Assembly (NCBI GenBank): GCA_018262315.1
Contig: JAGSPS010000149.1
Location: 1-7,567 of the forward strand
Reading direction: 5' to 3'
Source of the DNA: Deltaproteobacteria bacterium
GTDB taxonomy: Bacteria > Myxococcota_A > UBA9160 > PR03
DNA: 7,567 nt
The position numbers and the translations under genes are program-made. Shown in pieces: positions 1 through 7,567 of this stretch (position 1 is the first letter of the stretch; each line of letters starts with the position of its first letter). The notes beneath the pieces were generated by a model. The model was not told the origin of the DNA and did no database searches. It was given only the letters and a program-made list of their open reading frames with translations.

Positions 1-1009
1 ACTCGCCGCGGCCGAGCAGGCGATCGCCGACGCGGGAATCGACGAGAATGCCGCCGATGGCGAACGGGTCGGCGTCGTGATCGGCACTTCGATCGGCGGT
101 ATCGAGACGCTGCTCGACGGTCACGACGTGCTGCGCACGCGCGGTGCGCGCCGGCTCTCGCCCTTCATGGTGCCGATGACGCTGCCCAACATGACGGCGG
201 GCTTCGTGTCGATGCACTGGGGCTTTCGCGGGCCGATCGCGTGTCCCGTCGGCGCCTGTGCGTCGGGCGCGCAGGCGCTCGGCCTGGCTGCACGCCTGAT
301 CGAGCGCGGCGACGCCGACGTGGTGGTCGCGGGTGGCACCGACGCCGTCGTCCTTCCGCTCGTGGTGGCGGGCTTCGCCGCGATGCGCGCGCTCTCGACG
401 CGCAACGATGAGCCGACGCGCGCGAGCCGTCCCTTCGACCTCGATCGCGACGGCTTCGTGATCGGCGAGGGCGCAGGCGTAGTCGTGCTCGAAGCCGAGG
501 AATTCGCGCGGGCGCGCGGCGCGCGCGGGCGCGCGACGCTGCTCGGCTACGGCGAGGCCGCCGACGCGGCGCATCCCGCGTCGCCGCCCGAAGACGCGCG
601 CGGCGCCAGGCTCGCGATCGAACTCGCGCTCGCCGACGCGGGGCTGGCTCCGCGCGACGTCGATCATGTGAACGCCCATGCCACCAGCACGCCGGCCGGC
701 GATCGCTGTGAGGCGCTCGCGCTGCGCGCGGTGTTCGGCGCGCACGCGGACGCGATGCCGGTGTCGGCGACCAAGTCGATGACGGGGCACCTGCTCGGCG
801 CGGCCGGCGCGGTCGAGGCGATCTTGTGCGTTTGCGCACTCGAGACGGGATTGCTCCCGCCGACGGTGAATCTCGATCGGCCGGATCCCGCGTGCGCGCT
901 CGACCACGTCGCGCACAAGGCACGACCGCACCCGGTCCGGGTGGTGCTCTCGAACGCGTTCGGCTTCGGCGGCGTGAACGCGTGCTTGCTGCTCGGACGA
1001 GCGGAGTAG
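1..1009 (+). CDS. fabF: Beta-ketoacyl-ACP synthase II (FabF), 5' end cut off by the window
   Basis: This is the condensing enzyme of cytoplasmic type II fatty acid synthesis; it adds malonyl-ACP-derived two-carbon units to acyl-ACP. The frame is open from base 2 and gives 335 residues before TAG at 1007-1009, so about 80 N-terminal residues of a typical 410-420 residue FabF lie upstream. The ATG at 77 is internal, because conserved thiolase-fold sequence (GERVGVVIGTSIGG) runs across it. The catalytic triad is visible: Cys in GACASG (codon 257-259), His in NAHATST (677-679), and Lys then His in KSMTGH (773-775 and 788-790). The C-terminal glycine-rich FGFGGVNA motif is intact. The stop lies 11 bases before the next ORF, and its last bases form part of that gene's ribosome binding site. 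KAS-I (FabB) is less likely given the neighbours. Identification as a KAS enzyme is very secure. Confidence 0.95.
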   Translation, partial: LAAAEQAIADAGIDENAADGERVGVVIGTSIGGIETLLDGHDVLRTRGARRLSPFMVPMTLPNMTAGFVSMHWGFRGPIACPVGACASGAQALGLAARLIERGDADVVVAGGTDAVVLPLVVAGFAAMRALSTRNDEPTRASRPFDLDRDGFVIGEGAGVVVLEAEEFARARGARGRATLLGYGEAADAAHPASPPEDARGARLAIELALADAGLAPRDVDHVNAHATSTPAGDRCEALALRAVFGAHADAMPVSATKSMTGHLLGAAGAVEAILCVCALETGLLPPTVNLDRPDPACALDHVAHKARPHPVRVVLSNAFGFGGVNACLLLGRAE

Positions 1010-1013
1010 GAGG
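1008..1013 (+). promoter_or_regulatory. Perfect Shine-Dalgarno sequence for the rpiB-glyA fusion
   Basis: AGGAGG, starting in the last two bases of the fabF stop codon and ending 7 bases before the ATG at 1021. It is the only full-consensus ribosome binding site placed before a gene start here, and it decides the start at 1021 over the in-frame ATG at 1033. Confidence 0.85.
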
Positions 1014-1020
1014 AGTGGAG

Positions 1021-2745
<1,725 letters not shown>

Positions 2746-3267
2746 ATGCGCTGCCCGTATTGCGCAGACGACTCGAACCGCGTCGTCGATTCGCGGCTGG
2801 GCCGCGACGACACGGAGATCCGCAGGCGTCGCGAGTGCCAGGAATGCGGCAAGCGCTTCACGACGCGCGAGCGTGTCGAGGACGTGTTGCCGCGCATCGT
2901 GAAGCGCGACGAGCGCCGCGAGGACTTCGACCGCCGCAAGCTCGTCGCCAGTCTCGAGAAGGCGTGCGCCAAGCGCCCCGTCCCGGGGGACGCGCTCGAG
3001 CGCCTCACCGACCGCATCGAGAAGCGCCTGCAGGAGAGCGGCGAGCCCGAGGTGTCGAGCGAACGACTCGGCGCGTGGGTGCTCGACGACCTGGTCCAGA
3101 TCGACACGCTGGCGGCGGCGCGCTTCGCTTCGGTGTTCCGAGACTTCCAGAACGCCGAGGATTACGCGGCGTTCTTCACCTCGGCGAAGGCGCGGCGCGC
3201 AGCGCTCGCCGCGGAGGGGCCCCCGGCCGTGCGCGTGCCCGAGCCGCACCGGCGCCCGTCGGCTTGA
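2746..3267 (+). CDS. nrdR: Transcriptional repressor NrdR of ribonucleotide reductase genes
   Basis: NrdR binds ATP/dATP and represses ribonucleotide reductase operons at NrdR boxes. The 173-residue product has the N-terminal zinc ribbon with Cys3, Cys6, Cys31 and Cys34 (CPYC and CQEC), the basic IRRRREC segment, and GKRFTTRERVE. An ATP-cone domain follows from about residue 49 (VKRDERREDFDRRKL, KACAKRPV, RFASVFRDF). Beyond residue 150 there is a tail of about 25 residues rich in Ala, Arg and Pro that is longer than in most 150-160 residue family members. ATG follows the TAG of the upstream fusion gene with no gap; the only ribosome-binding resemblance is GGAG 13 bases upstream, so reinitiation by terminating ribosomes is likely. 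No NrdR box was seen in the window, so its targets probably lie elsewhere. Confidence 0.95.
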   Translation: MRCPYCADDSNRVVDSRLGRDDTEIRRRRECQECGKRFTTRERVEDVLPRIVKRDERREDFDRRKLVASLEKACAKRPVPGDALERLTDRIEKRLQESGEPEVSSERLGAWVLDDLVQIDTLAAARFASVFRDFQNAEDYAAFFTSAKARRAALAAEGPPAVRVPEPHRRPSA

Positions 3268-4385
3268 ACCCCGAGACCGCGATGCGGGCCGCCCTCGCGC
3301 AGGCCCGGCGCGCGTCGGGCCGCTGCTTCCCGAACCCCGCCGTCGGAGCCGTCGTGTTCCGCGGCGATCGCATCCTGGGTCGGGGCTTCACGCAGCCGCC
3401 GGGGGGGCCGCACGCCGAGCTCGTCGCGCTCGAACGGGCAGCGCGGCGTCACGGTGCGCGTGCGCTGCGCGGCGCGACGGTGGCCGTGACGCTCGAGCCG
3501 TGTTGCCACTTCGGCCGCACGCCGCCGTGCACCGACGCGCTGCGCGCCGCCGGGGTTGCGCGCGTGCTGGTGGGCCACCTGGATCCGCACCCGCTCGTCG
3601 CGGGAGGGGGCGTGCGAGCGCTGCACCGGGCCGGCATCGAGGTCCAGCTCGGAGTGCTCGAAGCGGCCTGTCGCGTGCAGCACCGCGGATTCCTTTCGCG
3701 CATCCTGCGCGGCCGGCCCTTCGTCACGCTGAAGCTCGCGGCGTCGCTCGACGGGCGCATCGCGACCGCGCGCGGGGAATCGCGCTGGATCACCGGCGCC
3801 GCCGCGCGAGCCGTCGTGCACCGGCTCCGCGCGCAGACCGATGCCGTGCTGGTCGGCTCCGGCACCGCCCTCGCGGACGACCCCGCACTCACGGCGCGCC
3901 GGGGTGCCCGCGTCGTGCAGCGACCGGCGCGCGTGGTCGTCGATTCGCGCCTGCGCGTTCCGCCGCGCGCGAAGCTCTTCGCCCGCGACGGGGCGCAGCG
4001 CCTGGTGCTCTGCACGATGGACGCGCCGGCCACGCGGCGGCGTCCGATCGAGGCGACGGGAGCGCAGCTGCTGCCGTTTCGCGCGAGGCGCGGCAAAGTC
4101 CCGCTGCGGAGCGCGCTCGAGCGGCTCGCCGCCGAAGGACTCGGGACGCTCCTGGTGGAAGGCGGTGGCGGGCTCGCGGCCGCGTTGCTCGCCGAGGGAC
4201 TGGTGGACGAAGTGCTCTGGTTCACAGCGCCGAAGCTGCTCGGAGGCGATGCGCACCCCGCGCTCGCGGCGCTCGCCGTGGCGAGACTCGACGACGCCCC
4301 GGCCTTCGCAATTTCGCGCGTGCGACGCATCGGCGCCGACCTGCTGATCGAGGCGCATCCGCGCGCCCGCGGGGCCCGTTCGTGA
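3264..4385 (+). CDS. ribD: Bifunctional riboflavin biosynthesis deaminase/reductase RibD
   Basis: RibD deaminates the pyrimidine product of GTP cyclohydrolase II and then reduces its ribosyl side chain with NADPH, giving 5-amino-6-ribitylamino-uracil phosphate. The 373-residue product has an N-terminal cytidine-deaminase-fold domain (to about residue 145) with zinc ligands His50 (HAE, catalytic Glu52), Cys80 and Cys89 in PCCHFGRTPPC. The reductase domain begins at about RPFVTLKLAASLDG and includes ESRWITG, VGSGTALADDP and LLVEGGGGLAAALL. I chose TTG at 3264 because it overlaps the nrdR stop (TTGA) and puts six residues before the MRAAL helix, as in E. coli RibD. ATG at 3282 is the alternative and would lose only those six residues. 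Neither start has a clear Shine-Dalgarno sequence. No FMN riboswitch precedes it because there is no intergenic space. Confidence 0.93.
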   Translation: MNPETAMRAALAQARRASGRCFPNPAVGAVVFRGDRILGRGFTQPPGGPHAELVALERAARRHGARALRGATVAVTLEPCCHFGRTPPCTDALRAAGVARVLVGHLDPHPLVAGGGVRALHRAGIEVQLGVLEAACRVQHRGFLSRILRGRPFVTLKLAASLDGRIATARGESRWITGAAARAVVHRLRAQTDAVLVGSGTALADDPALTARRGARVVQRPARVVVDSRLRVPPRAKLFARDGAQRLVLCTMDAPATRRRPIEATGAQLLPFRARRGKVPLRSALERLAAEGLGTLLVEGGGGLAAALLAEGLVDEVLWFTAPKLLGGDAHPALAALAVARLDDAPAFAISRVRRIGADLLIEAHPRARGARS

Positions 4386-4870
4386 CGAGCTATGCGATCC
4401 GTCGCGATGCCGCCGGACTGCGCGTCGCGATCGTCGTGTCGCGCTTCAACCACCTGATCACCGTGCGCATGCTCGAGGGTTGCGTCGGCGAACTCGTCGC
4501 GCGCGGCGCGTCCCGCGACGATTTGCACGTGGCGTGGGTGCCCGGCGCCTTCGAGATCCCGCAGGCCGCGCGCACACTCGCCGCGAGCGGACGCTACGAT
4601 GCCGTCGTGACCCTGGGTGTCGTGATCCGCGGCGGCACGCCGCACTTCGACTACGTCTGTCGCGCCGTCACCGACGGTGTGCGCGAGATCATCCGTGACA
4701 CCAACGTCCCGGTCGGCTTCGGCGTGCTCACCACCGACGACAACGCGCAGGCCCTCGCGCGCGCGGGCGGCGCACACGGCAACAAGGGCGCCGAAGCGGC
4801 GCTTGCGGCGATCGAGATGGCGCACCTGGTGAGAGCGACCCGGCAGGGTCCGGGCGGCGACGCTCGATGA
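4382..4870 (+). CDS. ribH: 6,7-dimethyl-8-ribityllumazine synthase RibH
   Basis: Lumazine synthase condenses 5-amino-6-ribitylamino-uracil with 3,4-dihydroxy-2-butanone 4-phosphate in the penultimate step of riboflavin synthesis, usually as a pentamer or 60-mer shell. The 162-residue product aligns without an obvious gap to the B. subtilis enzyme: Phe22 in SRFN, PGAFEIP, His88 in GTPHFDYV, Arg127 and Lys135 (GNKG) all fall at the same residue numbers. That agreement supports the GTG start at 4382, which overlaps the ribD stop as GTGA. The segment RGGTPHFDY carries Gly where many homologues have Glu or Ala, a minor change. The last dozen residues are a Gly/Arg-rich tail. In this window RibH directly follows RibD, and no riboflavin synthase (ribE) or ribBA gene lies between them. 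Confidence 0.95.
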   Translation: MTSYAIRRDAAGLRVAIVVSRFNHLITVRMLEGCVGELVARGASRDDLHVAWVPGAFEIPQAARTLAASGRYDAVVTLGVVIRGGTPHFDYVCRAVTDGVREIIRDTNVPVGFGVLTTDDNAQALARAGGAHGNKGAEAALAAIEMAHLVRATRQGPGGDAR

Positions 4871-5343
4871 GCGGAACGCCTCACGCGTCGCGCGCGCAGT
4901 CGCGCCAGGCTGCGTTGCAAGTGCTCTATTCCGTCGACGTCGGGCGACACGCCGCCGAGACGTTCTCGAGCGAAACGGTGGACGCGGCGTTGGCCGCCGT
5001 CGCCGCACACTTCGAGTTGCCCGAGGGCGCACGCGCCTACGCGCGCGAACTCGTGCTCGGCGTCGCGCGCCATCGCGACGCGATCGACCGCATGCTCGCG
5101 GGGCACGCGACCAACTGGCGCATCGAGCGCATGGCCGCCGTCGACCGCAACGTGCTTCGCGTCGCCGCCTACGAGATGGGCTGGGCGGGCGTGCCGTCGT
5201 CCGTCGCGATCGACGAAGCGGTCGAACTGGCGCGCCGCTTCGGAGCCGATCCGTCACCGGCCTTCGTGAACGGCGTGCTCGATGCGGTGGCCCGCACGCT
5301 CGAAGCGCGCGGCGTGGCGCGCGACGCGGTGGGCGTCTCATGA
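4867..5343 (+). CDS. nusB: Transcription antitermination factor NusB
   Basis: NusB, with NusE (ribosomal protein S10), binds boxA RNA and promotes antitermination of rRNA transcription. The 158-residue product has the all-helical NusB pattern: an Arg-containing N-terminal RNA-binding helix followed by AALQVLYSVDVG, a middle segment with ARELVLGV and WRIERMAAVDRNVLRVAAYEM, then SSVAIDEAVELARRFG and FVNGVLDAVAR. Length is normal for the family. The ATG overlaps the ribH stop as ATGA and lacks a good ribosome binding site, so translation is probably coupled to ribH. A ribH-nusB pair is a very common arrangement across bacteria and supports both calls. Confidence 0.94.
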   Translation: MSGTPHASRAQSRQAALQVLYSVDVGRHAAETFSSETVDAALAAVAAHFELPEGARAYARELVLGVARHRDAIDRMLAGHATNWRIERMAAVDRNVLRVAAYEMGWAGVPSSVAIDEAVELARRFGADPSPAFVNGVLDAVARTLEARGVARDAVGVS

Positions 5344-5957
5344 GATCGACTCTGCAACTCGAGGTCGGAGATACGGAGTCGCTGGCGCGCGTCGGTGCGG
5401 AGATCGCCGTCGCGGGTTTCTTCCGCGACCAGCGCCCGCTGCGCGGCGGCGCCGGTCTCGCCGACTGGCGCCTGTGCGGCTGGCTCTCGCGCCTGCTGCT
5501 CGCGTCGCGCGCGATCGGCGAGTCGGGCGAGGCGGTGCTCGCGACCACCCATGGTCACCTGCGCGCGCCGCGGCTGCTGCTCCTGGGACTCGGAGAGCGC
5601 GCGCGATTCGGCGCCGATGCCCATCGCGCCGCCGTCGAAGCGGCGCTCCAGCGACTGCTGGATCTGGGCGCGGGCTCGGCGGCGCTCGATCTGCCGCCGC
5701 CGACGGGAGATGCGAGTGAGGACGTGCTCGCCGCGGGCATCGTCGAGGGCGCCTGCGCGGCGCTCGACGCGCGTCCCGCGCGGCTGCTGCTGCGCATCGT
5801 CGCCGAACCCGGCAGCGCCGCCCGCATGCGCAGCGCGCTCGAACGCGCCGCCGCCGCCCGCCCGCGCGGCGCGACCTCGCTGCGGATGACGCGACAGCCC
5901 GCCGCAGGACCGACCCCAGCTGCCGGAATCGCTCTTTCCCGCGCGCCGATGGCCTGA
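5340..5957 (+). CDS. Stand-alone M17 aminopeptidase N-terminal-like domain protein
   Basis: This 205-residue protein is recognised only by resemblance to the N-terminal (macro-like) domain of leucyl aminopeptidases of family M17. Visible parts are an N-terminal strand region, an Asp-X-Arg start to a helix (LADWRLCGWLSRLL), then SGEAVLATTHGHLRAPRLL leading into LLLLGLGERARF, matching the family's RVLLVGLG-type strand and turn. A helix rich in Ala and Leu (residues about 95-115) follows. The M17 catalytic C-terminal domain, with its two-metal site and NTDAEGR motif, is absent and is not found in any frame downstream, so peptidase activity is not expected. The last 30 residues are Pro/Ala/Arg-rich and probably disordered. 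ATG overlaps the nusB stop (ATGA), so it is the last gene of the coupled chain. No signal peptide or membrane segment is evident. Third-position G/C bias is as in its neighbours. The role is unknown; a binding or regulatory domain is possible. Confidence 0.7.
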   Translation: MRSTLQLEVGDTESLARVGAEIAVAGFFRDQRPLRGGAGLADWRLCGWLSRLLLASRAIGESGEAVLATTHGHLRAPRLLLLGLGERARFGADAHRAAVEAALQRLLDLGAGSAALDLPPPTGDASEDVLAAGIVEGACAALDARPARLLLRIVAEPGSAARMRSALERAAAARPRGATSLRMTRQPAAGPTPAAGIALSRAPMA

Positions 5958-5977
5958 TCTTCCCGCGTCCCTTTCCG

Positions 5978-6006
5978 TCAAGTTGCCGGCCGGTGTGCCC
6001 GATCAA
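5978..6006 (+). promoter_or_regulatory. Candidate sigma-28 (FliA)-like promoter
   Basis: TCAAGTTG (5978-5985) and CCCGATCA (5998-6005) match the sigma-28 consensus TAAAGTTT / GCCGATAA at 6 of 8 bases each, separated by 12 bases rather than the usual 11. It lies in the only intergenic gap, about 77 bases before the DUF4388 gene, and is relatively AT-rich for this region. If real, transcription would start near 6013. The match is imperfect and could be chance; no clear sigma-70 promoter was found in the gap. Confidence 0.3.
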
Positions 6007-6009
6007 CGG

Positions 6010-6023
6010 CGGGTGTACTCCCG
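6010..6023 (+). other. Small hairpin that competes with the next hairpin
   Basis: CGGG (6010-6013) can pair with CCCG (6020-6023) around a 6-base loop, with a possible extra G-U pair at 6009/6024. Its 3' arm is the 5' arm of the stronger hairpin at 6018-6042, so the two cannot form together. Confidence 0.35.
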
Positions 6024-6042
6024 TGCCCCGTCGGCACGGGGG
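6018..6042 (+). terminator. Strong GC hairpin, possible terminator or leader structure
   Basis: CCCGTGCC (6020-6027) pairs perfectly with GGCACGGG (6033-6040) around a 5-base loop. One G-U pair and one C-G pair extend it to 10 base pairs (6018-6042). No U-tract follows, so it is not a standard intrinsic terminator. It sits 60 bases after the M17-like gene and 40 bases before the DUF4388 start, so it may end the upstream operon or act in the downstream leader. A second, weaker 5-base-pair hairpin (6043-6047 with 6055-6059) follows directly. Confidence 0.4.
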
Positions 6043-6064
6043 AGCGCTCTGCTTGCGCTGTGCC

Positions 6065-6073
6065 GGAGGGGAG
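6065..6073 (+). promoter_or_regulatory. Ribosome binding site for the DUF4388 gene
   Basis: The purine run GGAGGGGAG ends 9 bases before the ATG at 6083 and supports that start, which also places the first conserved DUF4388 residues at positions 2-10 of the protein. Confidence 0.6.
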
Positions 6074-6082
6074 TCGCGCCGG

Positions 6083-7567
6083 ATGAGCCTGGTCGGAAGC
6101 CTCGAAGACCTCGGACTCGGCGAGATCCTGCAGATCGTCAGCCTGTCCGGGAAATCGGGCGTGCTCTTGATCCGCTCTCCGCTGGGAGAGGGCCGCATCG
6201 CGTTCGACCGCGGGGCGATCCGCGGCGCGCTGGTGAGCGACGGCCCCCAGGACCTGCACGGCCTGCTGCGCGCAGGCGGGACGCTGCCGGAAGCCGACCT
6301 CGAAGCGCTCTACGACGAGGCGCAGGCCGAGGGCACGGGGCTCGAGGAAATCCTGGTGGCGCGCACGGCGCTCGACGCGGCCCGCATCGAGGAGCTGCGC
6401 GAGCGGCACGTCGAGGCCTGCGTGCTGCGCATGTTCTCCTGGCCGATCGGTGAGTTCAGCTTCGAGATCCGCGACGAGTCGGGCGACGGGGCCGGCGTCG
6501 ATCTGCTGCTGCGCGCGGGCATGAACGCGCAGTTCCTGGCGCTCGAAGGAACGCGGCTGCGCGACGAGCACCTGGAAGGCGGCGACGCCGGCGGCGGTGA
6601 AGCGGGCGGCGATGCGGTGGAGATCGCCTTCGACGGCGAGCAGTCCGCCGCCCGCGACGAAGTCGCAGCGGACCGCGAGACGGCGATCCCCGAAGGTCCG
6701 GCCGAGATGGAAGTCACCATCCTCGAGCTGCTCGACGAGGAGATCGAAGACGCCGACACCGCTCTGTTCGCAGAGCCGCTCGAAGCAGCGTCGAGCGCGC
6801 CGGGTGTAGACGACGACCCGACCCTCACGGGCGCCGAGCAGCGCCGCGAACTCGAGCAACGGGCGCAACCGACGCCGCAGCCTCCGGTCGTCGCCACGCC
6901 GGCACTGTTCGTCGCGTCGATGCGCTCGTGCTCGGGCGTCGTGATCATCGACCGCGAAATCGCGATGCTGGAGTGGATGAAGAGCGCGCTCGCGCCGCTC
7001 GGACTGCGCATCCACATCTTTCCGCGCACGGAACTGGCGATCGATCGCATCCGCCAGTACTTCGCGCGTGGCGAGAATCCGCTCGTGGTGTTGACGAGCG
7101 AGACACCCCCCGATTCGGTGAGCGGCGCGCGCGATTGGGCCGAGCTGGCGGCGCGCCTGCGCGCGCAGGTTGCGCAGCTGCCGCTCCTGGTGGTGGCGAG
7201 CACGGGCCTCGCGATCGCGGCGGCGAACGAGCGCTCGATCCCCGACGCCATCGCCACGCGACCGACGCCGTCGGTGATCGCCGACGAGCGCGCGCGAGAG
7301 AAGCGCGAAGCCCTCGCCGGGGAGCTGCGCAGCGCCGTGCTGCGCGCGCTTGCGCGAGCCACGTCACCGCGCACAGCGCCCGCGCGGCTGGGCGAAACGG
7401 GCGATCCGATGCGGTCGCTGCGCGAATGGAGCGCGCGGCTGCGCGATCCCGCTTCGCCCAGCGAAGTGCTGCGCATCGTCCTCGAGTTCGCCGGCCGTCA
7501 CTTCGATCGCGCGGCGATCTTCTGGTTGCGCGACGGCGAGGCGCAGGCGATGGCGCAGGTGGGCCTG
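6083..7567 (+). CDS. DUF4388 (PATAN) protein with degenerate receiver and GAF-like start, 3' end cut off
   Basis: The frame is open from ATG 6083 through the last base, giving 495 residues without a stop. Residues 1 to about 160 match DUF4388/PATAN: MSLVGSLEDLGLGEILQIVS, then SGKSGVLLI and GRIAFDRGAIRGALV, ending with FSWPIGEFSFEI at about 118-130. Residues about 160-280 are an acidic, Gly/Ala/Pro-rich linker. Residues about 284-400 look like a response-regulator receiver: first strand GVVIIDRE (Asp290) and third strand PLVVLTSETPP, where Thr338 stands in place of the phospho-acceptor Asp, so phosphorylation is not expected there. From about residue 445 a GAF-like segment begins (VLRIVLEFAGRHFDRAAIFW) and continues past the window. 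No membrane segment is seen. Proteins of this make-up are frequent in deltaproteobacterial and myxobacterial signalling and are thought to mediate protein contacts; the specific role is unknown. It is preceded by its own gap, so it is probably a separate transcription unit. Confidence 0.82.
   Translation, partial: MSLVGSLEDLGLGEILQIVSLSGKSGVLLIRSPLGEGRIAFDRGAIRGALVSDGPQDLHGLLRAGGTLPEADLEALYDEAQAEGTGLEEILVARTALDAARIEELRERHVEACVLRMFSWPIGEFSFEIRDESGDGAGVDLLLRAGMNAQFLALEGTRLRDEHLEGGDAGGGEAGGDAVEIAFDGEQSAARDEVAADRETAIPEGPAEMEVTILELLDEEIEDADTALFAEPLEAASSAPGVDDDPTLTGAEQRRELEQRAQPTPQPPVVATPALFVASMRSCSGVVIIDREIAMLEWMKSALAPLGLRIHIFPRTELAIDRIRQYFARGENPLVVLTSETPPDSVSGARDWAELAARLRAQVAQLPLLVVASTGLAIAAANERSIPDAIATRPTPSVIADERAREKREALAGELRSAVLRALARATSPRTAPARLGETGDPMRSLREWSARLRDPASPSEVLRIVLEFAGRHFDRAAIFWLRDGEAQAMAQVGL

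Noticed and set aside
505..537. Run of alternating G and C in fabF that might form Z-DNA or be a simple repeat.
   Set aside because: It encodes the Ala/Arg/Gly helix found at this position in many FabF proteins and is explained by codon bias.
826..1020. An in-frame ATG at 826 that would extend the rpiB-glyA product by 65 residues.
   Set aside because: This stretch overlaps the conserved 3' end of fabF, has shadow-like composition, and the perfect AGGAGG at 1008-1013 points to 1021.
5958..6082. Searched for an FMN or cyclic-di-GMP riboswitch, a NrdR box and small ORFs in the intergenic gap.
   Set aside because: No recognisable riboswitch core, no AT-rich NrdR box and no small ORF with a credible start and ribosome binding site; only the hairpins and the weak promoter match remain.

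Overview
The window is a dense, very GC-rich bacterial segment with every gene on the + strand. Strong G/C preference at third codon positions explains why long but meaningless frames are open on the other strand. The order fabF, rpiB, glyA, nrdR, ribD, ribH, nusB is a shortened form of a housekeeping cluster known from the former Deltaproteobacteria (Geobacter and Myxococcus types). The next gene encodes a DUF4388 (PATAN) signalling protein, also typical of those lineages. A GC-rich Myxococcota, Desulfobacterota or Binatota-like organism is my best guess; no rRNA is present to settle it.

Region 1 (1-1009) is the 3' part of fabF, the fatty-acid elongation condensing enzyme. Region 2 (1021-2745) is one uninterrupted reading frame encoding ribose-5-phosphate isomerase B joined in frame to a full-length serine hydroxymethyltransferase. 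It follows a perfect AGGAGG ribosome binding site, and no ATG, GTG or TTG could start glyA separately. Region 3 (2746-5957) is a compact run: nrdR (ribonucleotide reductase repressor), ribD and ribH (riboflavin synthesis), nusB (antitermination) and a 205-residue protein that resembles only the N-terminal domain of M17 leucyl aminopeptidases. nrdR abuts the fusion gene directly; the next four junctions are 4-base stop/start overlaps (TTGA, GTGA, ATGA, ATGA), so translation is probably coupled along the chain. ribE, ribBA and the dCMP deaminase gene that often sit in this cluster are absent.

Region 4 (5958-6082) is the only real intergenic gap, 125 bases. It contains a candidate sigma-28-like promoter and two mutually exclusive GC-rich hairpins. 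Region 5 (6083 to the window end) is the 5' part of a gene for a DUF4388 protein with an acidic linker, a receiver-like domain that has lost its phospho-acceptor aspartate, and the start of a GAF-like domain.

Functionally, regions 1-3 join membrane lipid synthesis, pentose phosphate and one-carbon supply, dNTP control, flavin synthesis and rRNA transcription, which fits a growth-linked operon. The fusion enzyme and the orphan M17 N-terminal domain are the most unusual items. No mobile element, CRISPR array, tRNA or rRNA was seen.
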